A stretch of 27,997 bases of DNA, taken from contig DHVG01000006.1 of assembly GCA_002412545.1 (NCBI GenBank), positions 25,915 through 53,911 on the forward strand, in the 5' to 3' direction. The notes under the pieces were generated by a model that saw only the letters and a program-made list of their open reading frames with translations, was not told the DNA's origin and ran no database searches. The translations under genes were made by a program, and so were the position numbers. The first letter of the stretch is position 1; every line of letters starts with the position of its first letter. Shown piece by piece: positions 12,630 through 20,421 of the stretch. Origin of the DNA: Elusimicrobia bacterium UBA5214. Lineage in GTDB: Bacteria; Elusimicrobiota; UBA5214.

Positions 12630-14372
12630 ATGAATTATTTAGTTATTGCCAGAAAATATCGTCCACAGAAATTTGATGAAGTTATCGGGCAAGAGCATAT
12701 CACTCAGACCTTAAAAAATGCAATTTTTGCTAAGCGGATTGCTCATGCTTATCTTTTTTCCGGTCCGCGGGGGATAGGGAAAACTACGACGGCAAGAATT
12801 TTTGCTAAAGGGTTAAATTGTGTAAATGGTCCGACTGCTGGACCTTGTCAGATTTGTATTCCTTGCAAAGAAATTACTCAAGGTAACTCGGTTGATGTTT
12901 TTGAAATTGATGCGGCATCCAATCGTGGGATTGACGAAATTCGTGCCTTAAGGGAGAATGTGCGATTTGCACCGGCTGCCTTTCGTTATAAAATTTATAT
13001 TATTGATGAAGCGCACCAGATTACCCCGGATGCTTTTAATGCTTTGTTAAAGACTTTGGAAGAACCTCCAGCGTATGTAATTTTTATTTTTGCCACTACT
13101 GAACCGCAGAAAGTGCCTTTAACCATTCTTTCCCGTTGTCAACGGTTTGCTTTTCGTCTGGTTTCCATAGAAAAGATTAGCCAGCGTCTGGAAGAAATTG
13201 TCAAAAAAGAAAATTTATCTATTGAACCGGGAGCGATTAGTTTTATCGCTCATCTTGCCCAGGGCAGTGTGCGTGATGCGGAGAGTTTGCTTGATGAAGC
13301 ACTTTCTTTTTCGCCGCAAGGAGTAAAAGTTAAAGATTTAGTTTTTCTCCTTAACCTTCTTCCCCAGGAATACCTGATTCATTTTGGGGAAGCATTTCTT
13401 TCCTTGAATAAACAGAAAGTATTAGATTTAATTGCCGAAGTGAACGACCTTGGTTATAATCTCCAGCAGGTAGTGAAAGATTTAAGAGAATATTTCCGGC
13501 AGTTGCTCCTTTTAAAATTCTCTGCGGGTGAAGTTTTAGGTTTACCTAACGAATTAAAAATAAGTTTAAGTAAAGAAGGTGAAAAGTTCAGTTTCCAATT
13601 ACTTTCCCGTTATATTTCTCTACTTTCCCGTTGTTTAGAAGAGATGAAATGGTCCGACCAGCCACGAATAATTTTTGAAACTTATGCTTTAAAGATGGCG
13701 AGTCCGTATTTCGGGATTGATGAAATTGTAGAAAGAGTAGAAAATTTAGAAAAATCTTTAACCGAAGTAGTTACTACTGAAGAAAAAAGTAATGAATTAC
13801 TTCAGTCAACGGTTGAAGAACCAGTCAAAGTAGAATTTAACCAAACCGAGGTTATCAGTAAAGAAACGGCTGAAAAACTACCGTTCCCACCAGAGACAAA
13901 TTTGCCTCAAGCGAAAAAAGCGATTCCTTCTTCTGCTGAAGGTACGGCTTCACTTGAGATGTGCTGGACGAAATTTCTTGAAGAAACAAAAAAGAAGAAA
14001 TTCACTCTCTTTTCTTATCTTGAGTTTGTTCAGCCAAAAGAATTTAGGAATAATGTTTTGACTTTGGTTTTTAGTCAAAATTTTTCTTTAGAAGGAGCAG
14101 AGAAAAACAGCGAATTTATTAAAAAAATCTGGCAGGAATTATTTTCTCAAGAAATCAGGTTGGAACTTATTCTTGGTAAAGTGGAGCCGAGGAACCAAGA
14201 AATAATTACTTCAATTACTGAAGAACCGGAGATAGAAATACCAAAGGAAACATTTACTTTAGCGGAAGAGAAAACAAAGAACGAAAATCAAGATGTATCT
14301 CTTGACCCGGTGATGAAAAAATTATTTAAACATTTTCCTCAGGCACAGGTTGTAAAGAGAAAAGAAGGATAA
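12630..14372 (+). CDS. dnaX: DNA polymerase III subunit tau (gamma)
   Basis: ATPase of the clamp-loader complex that also tethers the replicative polymerase. From ATG 12630 it has 580 residues. The Walker A motif is GPRGIGKTT (about 45-53). A four-cysteine zinc module (C-x8-C-x2-C-x2-C, within GPCQICIPC) follows, then the DEAH Walker B and the sensor TTEPQKVPLTILSRCQRF. The C-terminal part is Glu/Lys rich and variable. A TTG at 12618 is in frame, but the family N-terminus (MNYLVIARKYRPQKFDEVIGQ) fits ATG 12630. A run of six A at 13914-13919 is placed where a -1 shift would give a short gamma-like product of about 436 residues; see findings. Confidence 0.95.
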   Translation: MNYLVIARKYRPQKFDEVIGQEHITQTLKNAIFAKRIAHAYLFSGPRGIGKTTTARIFAKGLNCVNGPTAGPCQICIPCKEITQGNSVDVFEIDAASNRGIDEIRALRENVRFAPAAFRYKIYIIDEAHQITPDAFNALLKTLEEPPAYVIFIFATTEPQKVPLTILSRCQRFAFRLVSIEKISQRLEEIVKKENLSIEPGAISFIAHLAQGSVRDAESLLDEALSFSPQGVKVKDLVFLLNLLPQEYLIHFGEAFLSLNKQKVLDLIAEVNDLGYNLQQVVKDLREYFRQLLLLKFSAGEVLGLPNELKISLSKEGEKFSFQLLSRYISLLSRCLEEMKWSDQPRIIFETYALKMASPYFGIDEIVERVENLEKSLTEVVTTEEKSNELLQSTVEEPVKVEFNQTEVISKETAEKLPFPPETNLPQAKKAIPSSAEGTASLEMCWTKFLEETKKKKFTLFSYLEFVQPKEFRNNVLTLVFSQNFSLEGAEKNSEFIKKIWQELFSQEIRLELILGKVEPRNQEIITSITEEPEIEIPKETFTLAEEKTKNENQDVSLDPVMKKLFKHFPQAQVVKRKEG

Positions 14373-14384
14373 TTTACATTTTTG

Positions 14385-14466
14385 CCATTAGCCAATAGCC
14401 ATCAGCAATCAGCTTTTAAAAGTTTTTGAAGAATTTGGCTAAAGGCTATGGGCTGATGGGTAAAGG
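14385..14466. repeat. Inverted heptamer-repeat arms
   Basis: The left arm (14385-14412) is CCATTAG, CCAATAG, CCATCAG, CAATCAG. The right arm (14436-14466) is TGGCTAA, AGGCTAT, GGGCTGA, TGGGTAA in the opposite sense. About 23 bp separate them. The layout is the same as at 2107-2219 but with period 7. Confidence 0.8.
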
Positions 14467-14514
14467 CTTTTCCAAACAAAAGCAATTTGACCGGAAGAAA
14501 AAAATTATTTAAAA

Positions 14515-14590
14515 TGACATTGTTGCCAAAGTCAACAATGTCACCCTGAACCCAAGTGAAGGGTCTCAAGATTCTTCGTTTCATTCAGAA
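14515..14590. repeat. REP-like palindromic element
   Basis: TGACATTGTTG (14515-14525) pairs perfectly over 11 bp with CAACAATGTCA (14533-14543). It runs into ACCCTGAACCCAAGTGAAGGGT and TCTCAAGATTCTTCG, a wording close to the widespread intergenic element with GAAGGGTCTC and GATTCTTCG boxes. It lies just ahead of the nuclease gene. With the heptamer arms it accounts for most of the 232-bp gap after dnaX. Confidence 0.65.
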
Positions 14591-14604
14591 AGGTAAATCT
14601 ATCA

Positions 14605-15375
14605 ATGATTAGTCGTTACAGTCCTTCATTATTGAACGATTTTGAAAAATGTCCCTATTTCTTTAAAATCTTTTATCTTGACGGACGGAAAAAAGAATTA
14701 GAAAAACCAAAATCTTATTACACTTTAGGGAGAACTGTTCACGATGCATTATGCAAATTCTTTTCTTTATTTGTTGAAGAAAGAACCTTAGAAAAATTAC
14801 ATGAACTTTATCGGCAGTCCTGGAGAGAAATACTCTGGGAAAAAAGAGGTTTTGAAAATAAAAAAGAAGAAAAAGAATACGGTTTACGTGGTTTAGCGAT
14901 GTTAGAATGGTTCTATAAGAATTATGACATAAGCGTAAGACCGAAATATCTAGAAAATTATTATGAAACTATTCTATCTGACGGAGCGACTTTAGTCGGT
15001 AAAATTGACCGGATTGACGAACATACCGATTCTTCTTTGACCATCATTGATTACAAAACGGGTAAAGATACGATGGATGATGAAGAGATGCCTGATGATT
15101 TGCAGGCAGGATTTTATACTTTCTTGGTAGAGAAAAAACTGCGTCGTCCAATAAAAGAAGTAAAATTTATTTATTTGGAGAGCAGAACCGAAAGTAATTT
15201 TACTCCCGATGGGGGATATTCAAAAAAAGTGGAAGCAAACATAAAAGAAAAAATTAACCAAGTTGAGAATGCAACTGAATTTTTACCAAAGGTAAGTTAT
15301 CTCTGTAAATACTGTGATGTTTTACCGCTCTGTCCCGAGAGAGTAAATATCTTAAGGAGCGAAATTCCCTTTTAG
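14605..15375 (+). CDS. RecB/Cas4-family PD-(D/E)XK nuclease
   Basis: A 256-residue stand-alone nuclease domain of the RecB/AddB C-terminal/Cas4 type. In order it shows LLNDFEKCPYFFKIFYL (first Cys), GRTVHDALCKFF (motif I His), VGKIDRIDE (catalytic Asp), IIDYKTGKD (motif with catalytic Lys), and near the C-terminus CKYCDVLPLCPE. The last three Cys with the first one fit the [4Fe-4S] cluster seen in AddB and Cas4. No cas genes, repeats or recB/addA partner lie in the window, so a CRISPR role is not supported; a general DNA repair or processing role is more likely. Start ATG 14605 follows a moderate AGAAAGG site. Confidence 0.85.
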   Translation: MISRYSPSLLNDFEKCPYFFKIFYLDGRKKELEKPKSYYTLGRTVHDALCKFFSLFVEERTLEKLHELYRQSWREILWEKRGFENKKEEKEYGLRGLAMLEWFYKNYDISVRPKYLENYYETILSDGATLVGKIDRIDEHTDSSLTIIDYKTGKDTMDDEEMPDDLQAGFYTFLVEKKLRRPIKEVKFIYLESRTESNFTPDGGYSKKVEANIKEKINQVENATEFLPKVSYLCKYCDVLPLCPERVNILRSEIPF

Positions 15376-15382
15376 TTCTTTA

Positions 15383-15416
15383 CTTAACCGCTTAACCACT
15401 CAAACACTTAATCACT
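15383..15416. repeat. Octamer repeat before tRNA-Asn
   Basis: Four octamers: CTTAACCG, CTTAACCA, CTCAAACA, CTTAATCA. They fill the gap between the nuclease gene and tRNA-Asn; no promoter is evident in it. Confidence 0.8.
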
Positions 15417-15427
15417 GTAGTTGAGGT

Positions 15428-15499
15428 TCCGGCGTAGCTCAATGGTGGAGCATCCGGCTGTTAACCGGAGGGTTGTAGGTTCGAGTCCTACCGCCGGAG
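15428..15499 (+). tRNA. tRNA-Asn(GUU)
   Basis: A 72-nt cloverleaf with acceptor TCCGGCG/CGCCGGA, anticodon stem TCCGG/CCGGA, loop CTGTTAA (GUU) and T arm GTAGG-TTCGAGT-CCTAC. The discriminator is G; no CCA is encoded. The discriminator is also the first base of a 17-bp trailer hairpin. Confidence 0.96.
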
Positions 15500-15757
15500 G
15501 ATTTTAGGGATGCCCCTTGCGGGTATCCTTAAAATCCTATGATGTTTGATTTTGAAGCTACAACCCGCAGGGAACCGGAGGTTGTGGGGTGCCAGTTGCG
15601 GCAAATAGGCCGCAACGAGTTTTGGCACGGGCGAACGTCGGCGTGAGCCCTGGCTCTGAACGAAGTGAAGAGGAGTCCCCTGTCCTGCGTAGCTTGAAAA
15701 GCGAAGAAGGATACCGCCGGAGCCACGCAAAATTCGCTTTCAGCGAATCACGTGGCT
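15499..15757 (+). repeat. Hairpin-rich trailer of tRNA-Asn with tRNA fragments
   Basis: The first hairpin starts on the tRNA discriminator: GGATTTTAGGGATGCCC (15499-15515), loop CTTGC, and a 17-nt right arm to 15537 (two G-U pairs). A second, two-part hairpin is GTGCCA/TGGCAC outside and GTTGCGGC/GCCGCAAC inside (15589-15628). A third is AGCCACG/CGTGGCT outside and ATTCGCT/AGCGAAT inside (15721-15757). Between them are short copies of tRNA-Asn pieces: AACCGGAG-GTTGT (15573-15585), GCGTAGCT (15687-15694) and TACCGCCGGAG (15712-15722), the last an 11-bp repeat of the tRNA 3' end. From about 15758 to the methyltransferase start at 15911 I see no convincing gene. Confidence 0.7.
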
Positions 15758-15910
15758 GAGTATTTTTTACGAAGCTACGTGTTGAAACTGAAAGTTTTAA
15801 TTTACGTGTGTCTCGTGATAACGTAACCGGTGCTTTCTCAGGTGGAGTCATTCTGCGGGGACATGTAAAATATCTTAGAAGAGGATTTTAGATATATTTT
15901 AAGGTGAAAA

Positions 15911-17164
15911 ATGAAAACAAAAGTAAAATATAAGCAAAAAAGAAAGGAACCTCTTTTTGTAAAAGAAAGTCTGTTTCCAGCAATAGATTATCAGCCAACT
16001 GGTAATATCAACTATAAGACTATAAAAATCCATACTGGAAATATTAAGCAAAACATAACTGCAATTGACCAATTATTGTCCTTCTACCCAAGAGAGGATG
16101 TTTTTTTTGAAATTAGCAATGGGGATTTAATTATTAATTTACGGCAACTTGATTTTTCAGATTTCAAGAAAAAAATTCAGTCATTTATTGAAAATTCTGA
16201 CAATGAAGTTTCCCAATTATTAAATTCCATATTATTTCATATTGAAAAAATTAAAAGTTATGGTTTAAAAGGCAAAAAAAGATTATATGTTGGATACAAT
16301 AAGGAAAGGAAAGTAAAAGGCAGGGAAGAAAAAGAAAAAGAACGAGGTATTTATTTTTATGCCAGAGATAATACTTTTTCTAAACGAAATAATGAGGTTC
16401 CAGAGCGGTTTATAAATCAGATAATATCAGGAGACAGTGAAGAAATCTTAAAGAAGTTTCCCGAAAATTGTATTGATTTAATCTTTACATCCCCCCCTTA
16501 TAATTTTGGATTAGAATATGAAAATCATAAAGACGGAACTAATTGGAATGAGTATTTTGATAAATTATTCAAAATATTTATAGAGTGTATAAGGGTTTTA
16601 AAATATGGGGGGAGGGTTATTGTTAATGTCCAGCCTCTATTTTCTGATTATATTCCGATTCATCATATACTTTCTGATTTTTTTATGAGACGAAAGATGA
16701 TCTGGAGAGGCGAAATCATTTGGGATAAACACAATTGGAATTGCAAGTATACTGCGTGGGGTTCTTGGAAAAGCCCAAGTAATCCTTATTTGAAATACAC
16801 TTGGGAATTTCTTGAGATATTTTGTAAGGGAGATTTAAAAAAAGAAGGGGATAGTAAGAATATTGATATTTCTGATGAAGAATTTAAAAAATACGTTATT
16901 GGAAAATGGGATATTGCCCCGGAAAGAAACATGAAAGAATATGGGCACCCTGCTATGTTTCCTGAAAATCTTGTTGAGAGGGTGCTAAAATTATTTAGTT
17001 ACAAAGGAGATGTAATTTTGGACCCATTTAATGGTGTTGGAACAACTACCGCTGTATCTAAAAAACTGTCCAGAAAGTATATCGGTATTGATACTTCTGA
17101 AGAATATTGCAAAAAAGCAAAAGATAGGCTTGAAAAAACACCAATTGATATGAGATTGTTTTAA
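15911..17164 (+). CDS. Type II DNA methyltransferase (N4/N6, beta order)
   Basis: A 417-residue amino-methyltransferase. The catalytic motif TSPPYNFG (near residue 193) comes before the SAM-binding motif DPFNGVGTTT (near 371), the beta-class order. The SPPY form is most common in N4-cytosine enzymes but also occurs in N6-adenine ones. About 170 N-terminal residues precede the methyltransferase core and are unrecognised; they may add target recognition. SD AAGGTG lies 4 nt before ATG 15911. The endonuclease gene starts 13 bp downstream. The pair is visibly richer in A+T and in AGA, AGG and ATA codons than its neighbours, which suggests recent acquisition, next to a tRNA gene. Confidence 0.88.
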   Translation: MKTKVKYKQKRKEPLFVKESLFPAIDYQPTGNINYKTIKIHTGNIKQNITAIDQLLSFYPREDVFFEISNGDLIINLRQLDFSDFKKKIQSFIENSDNEVSQLLNSILFHIEKIKSYGLKGKKRLYVGYNKERKVKGREEKEKERGIYFYARDNTFSKRNNEVPERFINQIISGDSEEILKKFPENCIDLIFTSPPYNFGLEYENHKDGTNWNEYFDKLFKIFIECIRVLKYGGRVIVNVQPLFSDYIPIHHILSDFFMRRKMIWRGEIIWDKHNWNCKYTAWGSWKSPSNPYLKYTWEFLEIFCKGDLKKEGDSKNIDISDEEFKKYVIGKWDIAPERNMKEYGHPAMFPENLVERVLKLFSYKGDVILDPFNGVGTTTAVSKKLSRKYIGIDTSEEYCKKAKDRLEKTPIDMRLF

Positions 17165-17176
17165 GGGAAAAAAAGC

Positions 17177-17896
17177 ATGAAAAATAAAATTTCAAAAGGA
17201 ATTCGATCGCTTATTAATGCCTATGAGTTTTTAGTTAAAGGTATTGATATAAAGGCCAAGGACTCCGAAGACAGGGCATACGGTGGTGTTATTAGAGCAG
17301 GAAAGGGAATGTTGGTTGAGAGTTTAGGAAAAAGTTTGGTGGAAATTGCATGGAAAGAATTGGGTTATGACAGTAAGAGACTGTCAATGGAAAAACAAAC
17401 TGTAAAAATTCCTCTTAACAAAAATTATCTCGGTAGAATTAAAAGTCCAGAAGTGAAAAGATACATAGAAGAAAATATTAAGGAATTTTACTATCCTCTT
17501 AAAACCGATGTCCATGTTTATATAGATGGTAAATTTACTATTGCGATGGAGTGTAAAGCGTATACTGAAAATGCCATGCTCAAAAGAATACTCGTTGATT
17601 TTACTTTGTTCAAGCAAGTTTATCCTGATTTGGCTTTTGTCTTGTTGCAGTTGGAAAGTCAATTAGGCGGGGATTATTCGTCGGCGAATAGTGTAAAATA
17701 TGGCAGTCCTTCAACGCATACTTTATTGTCATACTTTGACATTGATTTAAATATACTTACTTTGCTTGAGGGTGAAAGGAAAGTTGACAAACCGATACAT
17801 AAACCAAAATATTACAAATCGTTAAGGGCTAAAAGTCTTTTAACTTCACTCGAAGTTATAAAAAGAATATTAGTTAAAGGCATTAAAAATGAATAG
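17177..17896 (+). CDS. Type II restriction endonuclease, BsaWI-like
   Basis: A 239-residue protein paired with the methyltransferase. The probable PD-(D/E)XK site is TDVHVYIDGKFTIAMECKAY, giving Asp111, Glu125 and Lys127. The block KAYTENAMLKRILVDF, and later LQLESQLGGDY, resembles what I recall of the BsaWI family (W^CCGGW cutters), but I cannot confirm specificity. It would cut DNA not protected by the upstream enzyme. Composition matches the methyltransferase rather than the surrounding genes. After it, 17897-18007 holds no clear gene; a short protein-like frame there may be a relic at the edge of the insertion. Confidence 0.75.
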   Translation: MKNKISKGIRSLINAYEFLVKGIDIKAKDSEDRAYGGVIRAGKGMLVESLGKSLVEIAWKELGYDSKRLSMEKQTVKIPLNKNYLGRIKSPEVKRYIEENIKEFYYPLKTDVHVYIDGKFTIAMECKAYTENAMLKRILVDFTLFKQVYPDLAFVLLQLESQLGGDYSSANSVKYGSPSTHTLLSYFDIDLNILTLLEGERKVDKPIHKPKYYKSLRAKSLLTSLEVIKRILVKGIKNE

Positions 17897-18007
17897 TTTT
17901 AGAGGAAGGAACAAAAAAGGGCAATCTCCCGCATTGCGGAACAGTTGCTCTTGTAGTTCCACTGCTCGGTTTTTATGCTGGACAAATCCAGGGCGATTAC
18001 TTCTTGG

Positions 18008-19192
18008 TTATTGGAAATCATAGGTTAGTCTTTTAATCAGGATGGTTGCATAAGAACCACTGGGTAAGGAAAAAGAAATTTTTACTGCTAAACGATTACG
18101 ATTCAAGTTATCATTTCCAATTTCTAAAATTTTCAATTCTTCCGGGATAATAATAGTTTTTCTCTCATCTTTGGGGAAATAGGTTTTTTCCATTCCTCTT
18201 AACTTAAAATCTTCTAAAGTTAAGCCCTCTCTTGCCAGAACTTCTTCGTAGATTTCTTTTAATTCCTTGTTCAATTCAAGGTTATGTACTGGTAAAGGAA
18301 AGGATAAATCCTGCCATTGCTTGATTCTTTCTTCGGGTAGAAATTGATAAAAGAGCAAATCAAAATTGAATCTTTCAATTTGGTAATGAGCCGGGATGAG
18401 ATTGTTTTCTTCTAAATTTTTCTTTAAGTAAAGTTTAACTATTTCGTTCCAGAGATAACTCTGGTAACTGGTAACAATCAGGAAACGGAGACGTCTTTCA
18501 ATCAGTTCAAAAGCAGTCTTAAAATTCTCCGGATGGTCTTTGAGGTAATTGATAATACTTCGTTCACTTGACTTGGGGATTAAGTCCATTAGTTCTTTCC
18601 ATTTACCCCAGTGTCCGGCAATAGTTTTACTTATTTTCTTCTTTATTTTTGTCTCATATTTTGAAGAGGAAGCAAGGATATATTTTAAAGCCGTCTCGTA
18701 GTCCTTTTTGAGAAGATAGCGGGCAACAAATTCGCCGCTGGGACGGGCTGAACCGAACCGTTGGTAATCAAAATAATTTGGGAAGCCGAATTTTTCTACT
18801 TCATCTGCTCTTTGCTCTAACCTCTTAGTTTCTTCTCTTCTTAAATCACGGATAGTTATCCGGAAACGATTTTTGCGTAAATCGCCGATTTCTAATTGCC
18901 TATTTCTTTCTCCGAGATACTTGAGAGAAAAAGCATGCAGTTCAAGATTTTTTTTCGGTCCATTTCGGATAGAAAGATACTGTTTAGCGTAAGCATGTTT
19001 ATCTTTTAAACCGCAAAAACCAATCTCTGGTTTCTTCTTTTTCCAGATACGGCTGATAATTTCCACTGCATCAAGAGTGGTGATATTCTTTTTTTCTAAA
19101 AGATAAGTTGGGTATTGCCCAGAAGAAAATATTTGGGGTAGCGAGATTACTTCTTCAACAATGAAATCTTCAGGAAGTTGCCGTAGTTTCAT
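18008..19192 (-). CDS. truD: tRNA pseudouridine synthase TruD
   Basis: A 394-residue TruD-family enzyme that makes pseudouridine 13 in tRNA. The catalytic Asp is in GFCGLKDKHAYAKQ, and NYFDYQRFGSARPSG, the start LPEDFIVEE and the end FSLPSGSYATILIKRL are typical. It is longer than E. coli TruD, nearer the archaeal/eukaryotic type, with a larger TRUD domain in the middle. It is last in a minus-strand series after the HD-GYP and radical SAM genes. It ends tail-to-tail with the restriction gene, with 111 bp between. Confidence 0.93.
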   Translation of the reverse strand: MKLRQLPEDFIVEEVISLPQIFSSGQYPTYLLEKKNITTLDAVEIISRIWKKKKPEIGFCGLKDKHAYAKQYLSIRNGPKKNLELHAFSLKYLGERNRQLEIGDLRKNRFRITIRDLRREETKRLEQRADEVEKFGFPNYFDYQRFGSARPSGEFVARYLLKKDYETALKYILASSSKYETKIKKKISKTIAGHWGKWKELMDLIPKSSERSIINYLKDHPENFKTAFELIERRLRFLIVTSYQSYLWNEIVKLYLKKNLEENNLIPAHYQIERFNFDLLFYQFLPEERIKQWQDLSFPLPVHNLELNKELKEIYEEVLAREGLTLEDFKLRGMEKTYFPKDERKTIIIPEELKILEIGNDNLNRNRLAVKISFSLPSGSYATILIKRLTYDFQ

Positions 19193-19204
19193 TTAAGTAC
19201 CGCA

Positions 19205-19305
19205 AAATCGCAAAAATTCCGCTAAAGCGCCAAAGGAGAATCTCCGCTAAGCCACAAAAATTTTTAGCGTTTTGGCGAGTATTTAGCGTTTTTAGCGTAG
19301 TTTTG
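19205..19305. repeat. CGCTAAAA-type repeat at an HD-GYP gene end
   Basis: Repeats of TTTTAGCG and its complement CGCTAAAA, with a small palindrome GGAGAATCTCC, fill the gap between truD and the HD-GYP gene. They extend into the latter, encoding its last residues YAKNAKYSPKR. Confidence 0.6.
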
Positions 19306-20400
19306 AAGGAAAGCATCAACACATTTTGGGTCAAACTGTTGCCCTTTAAGACGGACTAATTCTTTGTCGGCAATTTCTTTGGAGAGACCTTTTCGGTAAG
19401 GACGGTCAGAAGTCATCGCATCGTAAGCATCAGTAACCGCCATAATCCTGGCAATCAGAGGTATATTTTCACCATTCAACCCCTCCGGATAACCTTTGCC
19501 GTCGTAACGTTCGTGATGATATTTTACTCCGGGGATAACTTCTTTCAGTTGTTTAATTTCCGCAAGTATTTCCGCACCGATTACCGGATGTTTCTTGATT
19601 TCTTCAAATTCTTCTTGAGTTAATTTACCATCTTTAAGTAAAATTCTTTCTGGGACACCGATTTTACCAACATCATGGAGTAAAGCAGACAGCTCAACAT
19701 TTCTTTTCTCTTTTTCCGAGAGGTTCAATTCTTCAGCAATCATTAAAGAAAAATGGCGCATTCGTTCACAATGTCCACGGGTATAGGGGTCTTTTGCTTC
19801 AATTGCATCCGCGATTGCTCTTACTGCCGAAATGAAAAGGTCACTCAAATCCTGGTATAATCTTGCTTTCTGTATCGCTAAAGCACCAGTTGTAGAAAGT
19901 GTTTGGAGAAGTTCAATATCTTCAGAAGTAAATTTTTCACCTTTTTTCTTATTGACAACTTCAACAACACCGATAAGTTTGTCTTCAATTTTTAAAGGTA
20001 CAGCAAGTATAGAACGTGTAATAAATCCGGTCGTTCGGTCAGATTTCTTACTGAACCGTTTATCTTTGGAGACATCAGCAATATGTAATGGTTGTCCATG
20101 TTCAGCAACCCAACCAGCGATACCTTCACCTTTAGCAAGATATATTTTTTTGATTTCGTCCTTTTTTGTTCCAGTAGCAGCGGTGAAATAAAGTTGCCCT
20201 TTTTCTTCGTCCATGAGGAGTATTGAAGATGCTTCGGTGTCAATTAACTGATTAGCTATGGTCATAAGCATCTCAAGGACAGTATTTAAATCAAGAGTCG
20301 TATTGACTAATTCTAAGGCATGAATTAGCCGTTCACGAATGTTTAATTTGTCTTCTAAGAGAGAAATTTTTTCTTGCAGAATTTTTTCGTCGTTCATCAT
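19264..20400 (-). CDS. GAF / HD-GYP cyclic-di-GMP phosphodiesterase
   Basis: A 378-residue soluble signalling protein. A short N-terminal coiled coil precedes a GAF sensor domain (about 35-180; SSILLMDEEKG, GEGIAGWVAEHGQPLHIADV). An HD-GYP domain follows (about 190-365) with HDVGKIGVPERILLKDGKL and HHERYDGKGYPEGL, the full catalytic signature for hydrolysis of cyclic di-GMP. The ligand of the GAF domain is unknown. Two ATG codons stand together at the start and no ribosome site is obvious. The last ten residues are encoded by CGCTAAAA repeats. Co-transcribed with the radical SAM gene upstream (21 bp gap). Confidence 0.93.
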   Translation of the reverse strand: MMNDEKILQEKISLLEDKLNIRERLIHALELVNTTLDLNTVLEMLMTIANQLIDTEASSILLMDEEKGQLYFTAATGTKKDEIKKIYLAKGEGIAGWVAEHGQPLHIADVSKDKRFSKKSDRTTGFITRSILAVPLKIEDKLIGVVEVVNKKKGEKFTSEDIELLQTLSTTGALAIQKARLYQDLSDLFISAVRAIADAIEAKDPYTRGHCERMRHFSLMIAEELNLSEKEKRNVELSALLHDVGKIGVPERILLKDGKLTQEEFEEIKKHPVIGAEILAEIKQLKEVIPGVKYHHERYDGKGYPEGLNGENIPLIARIMAVTDAYDAMTSDRPYRKGLSKEIADKELVRLKGQQFDPKCVDAFLQNYAKNAKYSPKR

Positions 20401-20421
20401 TTTATGAAGTTTAGTATTTTT

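Noticed and set aside
14605..15375. Cas4 of a CRISPR system
   Set aside because: The Fe-S nuclease motifs fit, but there are no cas genes and no CRISPR repeat-spacer array; the octamer and heptamer patches are too short and lack spacers.
15558..15851. 97-residue open frame on the minus strand over the tRNA-Asn trailer
   Set aside because: It is the complement of hairpins and tRNA fragments, with no ribosome site and no family resemblance.
15757..15891. Open frame reading LRVETESFNLRVSRDNVTG on the plus strand before the methyltransferase
   Set aside because: Protein-like wording, but no good start codon, only about 40 residues, no recognised family, and it lies in a region of tRNA fragments and hairpins.
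17911..18030. Short frame reading GTVALVVPLLGFYAG between the restriction gene and truD
   Set aside because: No start codon, and it overlaps the truD 3' end. It may be a relic of a gene cut by the island, but it is too short to annotate.
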